DNA of 64,000 nt from Lucinisca nassula (taxonomy: Eukaryota; Mollusca; Bivalvia; Lucinida; Lucinidae): contig OY757021.1 of assembly GCA_963580285.1 (NCBI GenBank), positions 93,669,221-93,733,220 on the forward strand, in the 5' to 3' direction. How positions within the stretch are numbered: position 1 is the stretch's first letter; each line of letters starts with the position of its first letter. Under the pieces are notes generated by a model that did not search any database, had not been told where the DNA came from, and worked only from the letters and a program-made list of their open reading frames with translations. Made by a program: the position numbers and the translations under genes. Of the stretch, positions 42,075 through 53,217 are shown piece after piece.

Positions 42075-44532
42075 ACAAGAGGGCCATGATGGCCCTGGAT
42101 CGCTCACCTGATCCATAGAGTAACAAGTGGGACCCAAGAAGGGCCATTATTAACCCCAGGGCTATAATGTGCATAATGTTCAGAGACGTCTAAAAAGGTG
42201 AAGCTTCATACCAAATATCAACAAAGGCTATAATTTGAACAAAGGTCCACTAGATATGCTACATACCAAATATCAAAGACCTGGGCCTTGCTGTTTCAGA
42301 GAAGAAGATTTTTATTAAAGATATTCCCTACATAAGCCTATATAAAACCAAATGACTCCAGGGCGGAGGCATTTTTGGCCTCAGGGCTATAATTTAAACC
42401 AACTTGATAGAGGTCCACTAGAGGAAGCTTCACACCAAATATCAAAGACCATGGCCTTGCTGTTTCAGAAGAAGATTTTTAAGGAATATCTGTATATAAG
42501 TCTATGTAAAACCAAAGGGCCCCAGGTCGGGGGCAGTTTTGGCCCTAGCACTATAATTTGAACAATCTTGGTAGGGGTCCACTAGATGAAGCTTCATACC
42601 AAATAGCAAAGACCTGGCCCTTGGGGTTTCCGAGAAGAAGATTTTTAAAGATTTTCCCCATATAAGCCCATGTAAAACCATAGGGCCCTGGGGCGGTGGC
42701 ATTTTTAGCCCCAGCACTATAATTTGAACAATCTTGGTAGGAGTCTACTAGATGAAGCTTCATACCAAATAGCAAAGACCTGGGCCTTGCGGTTTCAGAG
42801 AAGAAGATTTTTAAAGATTTTCCCTATATAAGCCCATTTAAAACCAAAGGGCCCCGGAGTGGGGGGGAGGGGGAAGAAGGACCATGGCCGTGTGGGATGA
42901 AGCTTCATACCAAATATCAAAGACATGGGCCTTACGGTTTCAGAGAAGAAAATTTTTAAAGATTTTCCCTATATAAGCCCATGTAAAACCAAAGGGCCAT
43001 GGAGCGGGGGCATATTTGACCCCAGCACTATAATTTGAACAATCTTGGTAGGGGTCCCCTAGATGAAGCTTCATACCAAATAGCAAAGACCTGGCCCTTG
43101 GGGTTTCCGAGAAGAAGATTTTTAAAGATTTTCCCCATATAAGCCCATGTAAAACCATAGGGCCCCGGGGCGGTGGCATTTTTAGCCCAAGCACTATAAT
43201 TTGATCAATCTTGGTAGGAGTCTACTAGATGAAGCTTCATACCAAATAGCAAAGACCTGGGCCTTGCGGTTTCAGAGAAGAAGATTTTTAAAGATTTTCC
43301 CTATATAAGCCCATTTAAAACCAAAGGGCCCCAGAGTGGGGAGGGGGGGGGGGTGGGGGGAAAGAAGGACCATGGCCGTGTAAGATGAAGCTTCATACCA
43401 AATATCAAAGACATGGGCCTTACGGTTTCAGAGAAGAAAATTTTTAAAGATTTTCCCTATATAAGCCCATGTAAAACCAAAGGGCCCCGTGGCGGGGGCA
43501 TATTTGACCCCAGCACTATAATTTGAACAATCTTGGTAGGGGTCCCCTAGATGAAACTTCATACCAAATTTCAAAGACCTGGGCCTTATGGTTTCAGAGA
43601 AGAAGATTTTTAAAGCTCTTTGCTATATAAGCCCATGTAAAACCAAAGGGCCTTGGAGCGGGGGCATTTTTGGCCCCAGCACTATAATTTGAACAATCTT
43701 GGTAGGGGTCCACTAGATGAAGCTTCATACCAAATATCAAAGACCTGGGCCTTGCGGTTTCAGAAAAGAAGATTTTTAAAGCTCTTCCCTATATAAGCCC
43801 ATGTAAAACCAAAGGGCCCTGGAGCGGGGGCATTTTTGGCCCCAGCACTATAATTTGAACAATCTTGGTAGGGGTCCACTAGATGAAGCTTCATACCAAA
43901 TATCAAAGACCTGGGCCTTGCGGTTTCAGAGAAGAAGATTTTTAAAGATTTTCCCTATATAAGCCCATGTAAAACCAAAGGGCCCCGGAGCGGGGGCATT
44001 TTTGGCCCCAGCACTATAATTTGAACAATCTTGGTAGGGGTCCACTAGATGAAGATTCATACCAAATATCAAAGACCTGGGCCTTACGGTTTCAGAGAAG
44101 AAGATTTTTAAAGATTTTCCCTATATAAGCCCATGTAAAACCAAAGGGCCCCAGAGCGGGGGCATTTTTGGCCCCAGCACTATAATTTGAACAATCTTGG
44201 TAGGGGTCCACCAGATGAAGCTTCATACCAAATATCAAAGACCTGGGCCTTGTGGTTTCAGAGAAGAAGATTTTTTAAGTTTTTGGTGAAAAAAATCTGT
44301 TTTTGGCTCTGTTGACCTAGATGTGCAACGGACCGGAACCATTTGAACAACTTTGAAAGGGGACCACCTAAGGATCATTCCTGTGAAGTTTGGTCAAAAT
44401 CCGATCAGTGGTTTAGGAGGAGATGTCGTTTAAAGAATTGTTTACGGACGGACGGACGGACGGACGCACGGACGCACGACGGACGAAAAGTGATCCCAAA
44501 AGCTCACCTCGTCACTACGTGACGGTGAGCTA
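42075..44532 (+). repeat. Pearl-like element unit 10, with three-monomer higher-order repeat
   Basis: About 12 monomers. A block of three is duplicated with a ~480-bp period: CCTGGCCCTTGGGGTTTCCG at 42613 and 43090, and GGACCATGGCCGTGT at 42879 and 43367. Each copy carries a long G run. Hairpin at 44501-44531. Confidence 0.85.
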
Positions 44533-45944
44533 ACAAGAGGGCCATGATGGCCCTGGATCGCTCACCTGATCCATAGTGTAACAAGTGGGCCCCAGAGAGG
44601 GCCATTATTGGCACCAGGGCTTTAATGTGCATAATGTTGAGGGAGGTCTTAAAGGTGAAGCTTCATACCAAACATCAACAAAGGCTATAATTTGAACAAT
44701 CTTGGCAAAGGTCCACTAGATGAAGCTACACATCAAATATCAAAGACCTGGGCCTTGCGGTTTCAGAGAAGAAGATTTTTAAAGATTTTCCCTATATAAG
44801 CCTTTGTAAAACCAAAGGGCCCCGGGGCGGGGACATTTTTGGCCTCAGCGCTATAATTTGAATAATCTTGCTAGGGGTCCACTAGATGAAGCTTCATACC
44901 AAATATAAAAGACCTAAGCCTTGTGGTTTCAGAGAAGAAGATTTTTAAGATTTTCCCTATATAAGTCTACGTAAAACCAAAGGGCCCCGGGGCGGGGGCA
45001 TTTTTTGCCCAAGGGCTATAATTTGAACAATCTTGATAGGGGTCCATTAGATGAAGGTTCACTCTAAATATCAAAGTCCTGGGCCTTGCGGTTTCAGAGA
45101 AGAAGATTTTTAAAGATTTTGCCTATATAAGCCTAGGTAAAACCAAAGGGCCCCGGGGCGGGGGCATTTTTGGCCCCAGCACTATAATTTGAACAATCTT
45201 GGTAGGGGTCCACTAGATGAAGCTTCATACCAAATATCAAAGACCTGGGCCTTGTGGTTTCAGAGAAGAAGATTTTTAAAGATTTTCCCTATATAAGCCA
45301 ATGTAAAACCAAAGGGCCCCGTGGCGGGGGCATTTTTTGTCCCAGCACTATAATTTGAACAATCTTGGTAGGGGTCCACTAGATGAAGCTTCATACCAAA
45401 TATCAAAGTCCTGGGCCTTGTGGTTTCAGAGAAGAAGATTTTTAAAGATTTTCCCTATATAACTTGAGGTCCACTAGATGAAATTTCACACCAAATATCA
45501 AAGACCAGGTCCTAGGGCTTGTGATTTCATAGAAGAAGATTTTTAAAGATTTTAAACTAAAAGGCCCGTGGACGCCGGAATTTATGGCCCCAGCAGTATA
45601 ATTTGAACAATCTTGGTAGGGGTCCACCAGATGAAGCTTCATACCAAATATCAAAGACCTGGGCCTTGTGGTTTCAGAGAAGAAGATTTTTTAAGTTTTT
45701 GGTGAAAAAAATCTGTTTTTGGCTCTGTTGACCTAGATGTGCAACGGACCGGAACCATTTGAACAACTTTGAAAGGGGACCACCTAAGGATCATTCCTGT
45801 GAAGTTTGGTCAAAATCCGATCAGTGGTTTAGGAGGAGATGTCGTTTAAAGAATTGTTTACGGACGGACGGACGGACGCACGGACGCACGACGGACGAAA
45901 AGTGATCCCAAAAGCTCACCTCGTCACTACGTGACGGTGAGCTA
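44533..45944 (+). repeat. Pearl-like element unit 11 (first copy of a 1.41-kb duplication)
   Basis: About six monomers plus an aberrant segment (45461-45600) with AACTTGAGGTCC and GGCCCGTGGACGCCGGAATT. It is essentially identical to the next unit at an offset of 1412 bp. Hairpin at 45913-45943, preceded by an ACGG run one repeat shorter than in the preceding unit. Confidence 0.9.
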
Positions 45945-47520
45945 ACAAGAGGGCCATGATGGCCCTGGATCGCTCACCTGATCCATAGTGTAACAAGTGG
46001 GCCCCAGAGAGGGCCATTATTGGCACCAGGGCTTTAATGTGCATAATGTTGAGGGAGGTCTTAAAGGTGAAGCTTCATACCAAACATCAACAAAGGCTAT
46101 AATTTGAACAATCTTGGCAAAGGTCCACTAGATGAAGCTACACATCAAATATCAAAGACCTGGGCCTTGCGGTTTCAGAGAAGAAGATTTTTAAAGATTT
46201 TCCCTATATAAGCCTTTGTAAAACCAAAGGGCCCCGGGGCGGGGACATTTTTGGCCTCAGCGCTATAATTTGAATAATCTTGCTAGGGGTCCACTAGATG
46301 AAGCTTCATACCAAATATAAAAGACCTAAGCCTTGTGGTTTCAGAGAAGAAGATTTTTAAGATTTTCCCTATATAAGTCTACGTAAAACCAAAGGGCCCC
46401 GGGGCGGGGGCATTTTTTGCCCAAGGGCTATAATTTGAACAATCTTGATAGGGGTCCATTAGATGAAGGTTCACTCTAAATATCAAAGTCCTGGGCCTTG
46501 CGGTTTCAGAGAAGAAGATTTTTAAAGATTTTGCCTATATAAGCCTAGGTAAAACCAAAGGGCCCCGGGGCGGGGGCATTTTTGGCCCCAGCACTATAAT
46601 TTGAACAATCTTGGTAGGGGTCCACTAGATGAAGCTTCATACCAAATATCAAAGACCTGGGCCTTGTGGTTTCAGAGAAGAAGATTTTTAAAGATTTTCC
46701 CTATATAAGCCAATGTAAAACCAAAGGGCCCCGTGGCGGGGGCATTTTTTGTCCCAGCACTATAATTTGAACAATCTTGGTAGGGGTCCACTAGATGAAG
46801 CTTCATACCAAATATCAAAGTCCTGGGCCTTGTGGTTTCAGAGAAGAAGATTTTTAAAGATTTTCCCTATATAACTTGAGGTCCACTAGATGAAATTTCA
46901 CACCAAATATCAAAGACCAGGTCCTAGGGCTTGTGATTTCATAGAAGAAGATTTTTAAAGATTTTAAACTAAAAGGCCCGTGGACGCCGGAATTTATGGC
47001 CCCAGCAGTATAATTTGAACAATCTTGGTAGGGGTCCACTAGATGAAGCTTCATACCAAATATCAAAGTCCTGGGCCTTGTGGTTTCAGAGAAGAAGATT
47101 TTTAAAGATTTTCCCCATATAAGCCTATGTAAAACCAAAGGGCCCCGGGGCGGGGGGCATTTTTGGCCCCAGCACTATAATTTGAACAATCTTGGTAGGG
47201 GTCCACTAGATGAAGCTTCATTCCAAATATCAAAGACCTGGGCCTTGTGGTTTCAGAGAAGAAGATTTTTTAAGTTTTTTGTGAAAAAAAATCTATTTTT
47301 GGCTCCTGTGACTTAAATGTGCAACGGACCGGAACCATTTGAACAACTTTGAAAGGGGACCACCTAAGGATCATTCCTGTGAAGTTTGGTCAAAATCTGA
47401 TCAGTGGTTTAGGAGGAGATGTCGTTTAAAGAAATTGTTTACGCACGGACACACGCACGGACGCACGACGGACAAAAAGTGATCCCAAAAGCTCACCTCG
47501 TCACTACGTGACGGTGAGCT
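45945..47520 (+). repeat. Pearl-like element unit 12 (second copy), array end
   Basis: Repeats the preceding unit up to about 47020, then continues with a further monomer and a 3' module. Hairpin at 47490-47520 is the last base of the array, and non-repetitive sequence begins immediately. Confidence 0.9.
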
Positions 47521-47522
47521 AA

Positions 47523-47731
47523 AAATCAGCAACAATTTCTTTGAGCTTGCAGATATTATTATGAAACACACATCATTTTATTTCCTTATAACTATCCTTT
47601 TCTCACATTGAAATGAAACATGGGGTATTTATCCAATGGAAGCCTGCCTGGTATTTAGACTGCAACTAAAAGCTCTGTCCCAAAGTGATAAAATCCAGTA
47701 CCTCCCGTATTTAGTGCAAAGCTACCTATAC
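47523..47731 (+). repeat. ~209-bp direct repeat, copy 1 (array flank)
   Basis: AATCAGCAACAATTTCTTTG… to GCAAAGCTACCT, about 97% identical to 49052-49257. The first base lies immediately beyond the terminal hairpin of the pearl array. Confidence 0.9.
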
Positions 47732-47764
47732 CAAACCCTTATTGTCTTTATGATTCATCAAAAG

Positions 47765-47927
47765 TGAGTGAGTGAGTTTTAGTTTTACGTCCCACCAACA
47801 GCTAAGGTCATACGGAGACGGGACCTCGGTTTAAAGACTCATCCGAAAGTCTGGAGAAGCCAGGGATCAATCCTGCGATCCCTGGTTTACAAGGCGAGTA
47901 GCGTAACCACTGCACCACGAAGGCTTC
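47765..47927 (-). mobile_element. tRNA-derived SINE with perfect 14-bp target duplication
   Basis: The minus-strand head reads TCGTGGTGCAGTGGTTACGC (A-box region) and GCAGGATTGATCCCTGG (B box); the tail ends in AAACTCACTCACTCACT. It is flanked by TGATTCATCAAAAG at 47751-47764 and 47928-47941, a perfect duplication, so the insertion is fairly young. No protein coding. Confidence 0.92.
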
Positions 47928-47941
47928 TGATTCATCAAAAG

Positions 47942-49051
47942 CATTGTCAAATAGAAATTTAGATCATATCTAATAATTTAAGCATGCATAATAAATGTTC
48001 AGTGGCAAAGAATCTTTGAAAGTTGCGAAAAAGTTATCGCTTTCAGATTCTACAATGAAAGCCGAACAAACCATATTTTGTGAAAAAGCACAAATTTTAC
48101 CTCTTTCTGGAATGGAACCCAGACACCGGCTTGCATCACTGGTTCTTCTCCTATGTCTTTGGAACAGTTCAATCCTAAAATTCACTAAATTATGCCTTCA
48201 TAGCATACCAACTGGTATTTATGGCTGATTTCACACCTATTACCCCTATTTTATGTAAAAATGGCATTTTGAGGATATTTTGATGATAAAACTTTGACAA
48301 AAATGATTATAAATGCCTTAATACCATGTGAAACACTGGATAAATATCTGTTCAGATCCTTTAACATGATCTAATCAGTTAGAACCAATAATTGAGAAAA
48401 CTTATCGCGATATTGCAGCAGAGACAATTTTGAAGTTTTGCTTTGGCTAGAGACCAAGGCCATAAACCATGTAACCTTACTGTTAAATTCCAGATGGAGT
48501 AGATTTTTTCTCTCGAGTATCCAGTTATACACTTACTGTAAGCTTTTGTAGCGTGTACCGGGTCGTTCACGACCCCCACCCCCCCCCCCCCCCACCACAA
48601 TGCACAGGTTAGAAGCAAAAACTGATCAAATACACCCAGTTAGACGTAATTACCACTAACCTTACACTTTTTTACAGTTTCTGTGGCAAACCACACGCCA
48701 GGAATATCCATTTTATGATACAGAATTGGATAGAACCTACCAATGTGTGAAAATATGATGTAATGACTGAAAACTGGAGTGTGGGGCTAATTTTTCTACT
48801 TTAGGTATAGGGAGCTTACCACTAAATATTTTCCATAGGCGACAATAGTAACCTTTTACATGCTCCCACAAAAACTACACATACAAAACTTTTCAAACCT
48901 TACTCATTTATAGAGCCATCCTAGCCCAACAAGTTGATGAGAAAAAATCCACATGTTTCCCGTCTCCTATTCAAGTTATGGTCCGCCACGTTTGTTTACA
49001 TGCAGATTCGCAGTGAATACAAGCCGGCTTTTTAAAGGAGAGGTGACAATA
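47942..49051. other. Unassigned sequence with a C-rich tract
   Basis: No gene recognised. A C5-A-C15 tract lies at 48573-48593. Open frames here show no family resemblance. Confidence 0.5.
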
Positions 49052-49257
49052 TAAAATCAGCAACAATTTCTTTGAGCTTGCAGATATTGTTATAAAACAC
49101 ACATCATTTTATTTCCTTATAAATATCCTTTTCTCACATTGAAATGAAACATGGGATATTTATCCAATGGAAGCCGGCCTGGTATTTAGACTGCAACTAA
49201 AAGCTCTGTCCCAAAGTGATAAAATCCAGTACCTCCCGTATTTAGTGCAAAGCTACC
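49052..49257 (+). repeat. ~209-bp direct repeat, copy 2
   Basis: Matches 47523-47731 with about six substitutions. Similarity stops at TACCTTTACC, after which a GC-richer segment (CGGCCATGTTCGGTATAC) follows. Confidence 0.9.
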
Positions 49258-50299
49258 TTTACCGGGGATGCGGCCATGTTCGGTATACTTGTATGGGCCG
49301 GGCGGCTTATGCTAAATACCGGACCGAAATACCACAAAATACCGAGGCCGACGCTATTTATTATAGAGTTCTTCTCTTCCAGAAATAAATTTAATGGCAT
49401 TCATTCTAAATAAAACATGTATTTAACCCTTGAGCAAGACACTTTATCCAAATGGCTTTGTACTGGTTAACAGAGGTAATGAGTATATGTGACCAACTCA
49501 GTATTAGAAGATGGATAGATACACTAACAGAATAGATTTTGTCTGTGATTGTTTAACTTGTTTTGTGCCCATTTTTATCATGCAGCCAAAACCTCAAGAT
49601 AAATCTGGCAACTTTATGTAGTATTATTTAAGGGCCCCCTAAATTTCCGAATGGCCCCCTTTTCCAAGGGCTGTGGGCCCAGAGGGCCCCCAAACCCCAA
49701 ATCCTAGATTGAACACTGTATAATCATGTAGGTCGCATACAAGCGTCCGCCTGCACACGTGCGCAGTCGAGCGCTCCTATGTGATCTTTTTTTTTTTGTT
49801 TTTAATGTTTCATATTTACACAAATTCACCATTGGTGACAAGAAGTTTAAGTTTTATAAGCAAGCTGATCACTGATACAAACAAAATAAGCCATTCTCTA
49901 ATACACACAAACACTGACATGACACTGGTCAGGCACACTTTCACACTTCATTTGTTTAATTGGTGTCACTCATACTTGTTATCAAAACACAGAAGTGACA
50001 TAATTAAGTACAATAAACAGGGGGATTAGCAGTCAACCATAAAGGTAGACTGTCAAACAGGCACAGTTTATTGCTAAAAAGTGACTAAATTAGTCCTTAT
50101 TTAAACAGGCATAACTTTGTTATTTTGGGTCAATTTCAGTGACTTATGTACCAAAATGTAGGGCAACATTTACTCCATTTGAAAAAGGGCATGGCGCTAG
50201 AGAAAAGGGGCACGGCGCCACGCCATGAGAACATGAGTCAGCACATAAGAAAAGAACCCATTGCATTCTCTCCAGCCAGCTTATGCTGTGGGCTGTTGT
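49258..50299. other. Unassigned sequence
   Basis: No gene or repeat recognised. A T-run at about 49788-49797 and a GGGCCCC-rich patch at 49630-49690 are the only local features. Confidence 0.5.
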
Positions 50300-50940
50300 C
50301 CGCCGTCTGTAGTTAACTTTTTGTTGTCCGGCCAATAGCAACTTTATTTTTGATTGGGTAAGCTTCAAACTTGAAGGTAACGAGGACAGCCACAAAATCT
50401 AGGATGAGTTCGAATTTGGAGCAGAATAGATTGTTCGTGTTGGAGTAACTTGCCCTTTCACCCCCTATATACTTATAATGGGGAAAATGTCTGCGCGATA
50501 GACGCTTTATTTTTGATTTGATCCTCAACAAACTTGTAGGCAATGAGGACAGTCATAAAATCTTGGACGAGTTCATTTTTGGGGCAGATTGGAATGTTCG
50601 TGTCAGAGTTACTTGCCCTTTCATCCCCCATAAGACTTATAATGGGGAAAATGTTGTCCGGGCGACAGATGCATTATTATTTATTTGATACTCAACAAAC
50701 TTGTAGGCAATGAGGACAGCCATAAAATCTTGGACGAGTTACAATATGGGCCAGATAGGAAAGTTCGTGCAAGTTACTTGCCCTTTTGTCCCCCACAGAT
50801 TTATAATGGAGAAAATGTTGCACGGATGATAGACGCTTTTTTTTTGTAAATCCTCAACAGACTTGATGGTAATAAGAACAGCCATAAAATCTTGGATGAG
50901 TTCAAATATGGGGCAGATTGTTCGTGTCTTTTTGAATTTT
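50300..50940 (+). repeat. Tandem repeat, ~165-bp period, four units
   Basis: Units are marked by GGCAATGAGGACAGCCATAA-like blocks at about 50375, 50537, 50704 and 50867 (spacing 163-167 bp), each followed by AAATCTTGGACGAGTT and then ACTTGCCCTTTC. Its sequence is unrelated to the pearl core but the period is almost the same. Confidence 0.85.
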
Positions 50941-51032
50941 CGGTATAAGTCCTCTCCGTCTGATCAGAATCAGAATTATTATTGGTGCCACGTCAAATGA
51001 CATTCATACACCAGGACCTGTGATATGGGAAG

Positions 51033-51709
51033 TTAGTCCCTAGCTCTAACCAAAGCGGTAAACTTAGCTACACAATCCTCAGCACCTTCAGCCGTCGAAA
51101 TAATCGAATCGGGAAGGGCATTCCAATCTCTAATGGTTCGGGGGTAGAAAGATTCTTTATAAATGTCCGTTCTTGCAGTAAGGGTCTGAAATGTCATTGA
51201 ATGGTGCTTTCTGCAGTGCCTAGCTGGGGGAACAAGGTCATCTGTTGGAATGCTGGCAGCACCCTTTAGACCTTTGTATAAGAGTATGAGCCTACTGTCT
51301 CTTCTCCTTTTCTTGAGACTCCCATCTTAATTTTCCTAGAATTCCAGTCATGCTCCCAGTTTCAAAGCAGTAATTTCCAGTTACAAATCTAGCAGCTCTA
51401 TTCTGAACTTTTTCAATTTCTTCATTGAGGACTACTCCGCTTGGGTCCCAGATGCAAGTACTATATTCCAAGATTGGGCGAACAAGTCCCCTGTATGCTG
51501 TCTCTTTCACATCCTGAGGACACTGATGAAGATTTCGCCCCAGGAAACCAAGTGTTCTATTCGCCTCTGTACACATGTTGCTAATGTGTGTATTCCATCT
51601 CAAATCGTGAGTGATTGCCACACCAAGGTACTTAATGGAATTCACATTTTCAGGACCGTTCCCTCTAAAGTGTAAGAAGCCTCAATTTTATTAGATCTCT
51701 TCCTAGTTA
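51033..51709 (-). pseudogene. Non-LTR retrotransposon reverse transcriptase, C-terminal half
   Basis: From 51709 the minus strand gives TRKRSNKIEASYTLEGTV, then (shifted frame) NSIKYLGVAITHDLRWNTHI, LVRPILEYSTCIWDP, and after another frame change near 51300 SRLILLYKGLKG, ending in SFYPRTIRDWNALPDSII and LVRARD with stop at 51033-51035. These are the thumb and C-terminal motifs of CR1/Jockey-type elements. At least two single-base frame changes make it dead. The 3' UTR ends in a TTCTGATTCTGATC tail (about 50957-50990). It is the continuation of the fragment at 58919-59428: the break falls between MQI and TRKR, and the 7.2-kb element at 51710-58915 sits exactly in that gap. Confidence 0.88.
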
Positions 51710-51739
51710 GACCAAAACAAAATATATGTGTGGTTCCTA

Positions 51740-52365
51740 TTACATGGTTTTCAAAAATAGGGTAGGTAGGTAGGAAAATTATTTTTATTTTTTTTTTTTT
51801 CTCACCTTCTATACTATGCTACACAGTGCACTTATTTTTGTTATATTGTTTTGCTTTTGTTGTATAATTGTACTTGAAAACATTGTAAACAAATAAAAGT
51901 ATAATAAATAATGCTTAGTTTTCATCCATATTGTCCTAATTGTTACAAAAATAAGGGTGTTCTTCAGACAGAACAAAGTATTTTGATTGGACATCCTGTG
52001 TATGTGTTTGCCTTTTACAAAAGGTCAGCCTTTGGGACTTGCTGTTCTAGTGAAGGTTGCTTTATCTTGAATAGTGTTGTAACTGTTATTGTACCATATA
52101 TACATTGAAGATAAATGTAAAAGTTCAAAAGATCAAGATGAAATGACAGAGTAAACGGATATCAGAAAGTTTCTTATAACGGCTTAACGGCTCAGTTCTA
52201 TGGTGTATTCCTTGCTTCCAAAGGATAACCCTTTTATAGAACATATTTAATGCTGCAAATTAAACATCCAGCGATTAGCACCAGCAGAAACTATTTTATA
52301 TAGTCTTTTCAAATCGTAGTCCTTATGCCATTTGTATCTGTCTTACTTGGTCTTAAAGCTGAAAA
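51740..52365. other. Unassigned AT-rich sequence
   Basis: Contains a T-rich run near 51790-51801; nothing coding recognised. Confidence 0.5.
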
Positions 52366-52366
52366 T

Positions 52367-52456
<90 letters not shown>
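52366..52456 (+). repeat. (GATA)n microsatellite
   Basis: About 90 bp of GATAGATAGATA with one interruption (GATAATAGATA). The YLSIYLSI-type frame on the minus strand is a by-product. Confidence 0.98.
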
Positions 52457-52619
52457 CTCACAATGATTCTGAAAACAGGAGTCCAAAATCCTTCATTTTG
52501 AAAAGTTAAGTTCCTGATCTTGATTGCACAGAAAACATAAAAAAAAACATTTCTACACACATGTGTGCACTACATCATAGTTGCATGTTTCCCTATAAAC
52601 TGCCTCTTTCATGACTTCA

Positions 52620-52970
52620 ATCCAAACTTGTACAGTGTGGAAACTCAATAGAACCATGCCATTGAGGTGGTTGGAATAAGGAACCAAAATGTACATGAAT
52701 GTTCTGGAGCAGAGATTGGGGAAAAAATATATCCCCAGTTAAGTCTGCTTTCCCCTTTAACTAGCGGCATGCAAGGGTGAGCAGGGATAAATAAGTTCTG
52801 AATAGTTAGATCCTCCGGAAGCAAAGAATACACCAAATAAACGAAAATAGCAGACTCGGTTTTATTGAGTCTGTTCATCTCAATGTCAGGTAAAAGTCCT
52901 ACAACATTGGAAGCAACGTCTCCAAAATGACCTTTACAGTGTTGAAGGGAACGTTAAACCTCAAATCAAA
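52620..52970 (+). repeat. Old dispersed repeat, SINE-like tail
   Basis: Contains GAACCATGCCATTGAGGTGG and GGAGCAGAGAT, related to the palindrome repeat at 11900-12100, and ends with GTTGAAGGGAACGTTAAACC, which resembles the SINE tail at 12460. Boundaries uncertain. Confidence 0.45.
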
Positions 52971-53217
52971 TGACCAAAATATAACAACGTCATGCCTGTT
53001 TAAAGAATGGATATTTTAGACACTTTTTCAGCAATAGATTGTTGCCTGTTTGATGGTCAACCGCTTATCCTGCTGTTTATTGTTCCAAATTATCTCACTT
53101 TAAGATTTGATGACCAGTATACATGTAAGTGATACCAATTAAATGATTAGGTGTGAAAAGTTACCTGACCAGTGTTATTATGTGCATATGCGGCCAGTCT
53201 GATCGGCGAGTGTCTAA

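Noticed and set aside
28430..47520. CRISPR-like array of regular repeats
   Set aside because: Repeat units are 166 bp with no unique spacers, in a eukaryotic context; this is satellite-type DNA.
48379..48618. Minus-strand 79-residue frame with glycine run
   Set aside because: The glycines come from the C15 tract at 48579-48593; nothing else supports coding.
52309..52560. Minus-strand frame with YLSIYLSI repeats
   Set aside because: Translation of the GATA microsatellite; no other coding evidence.
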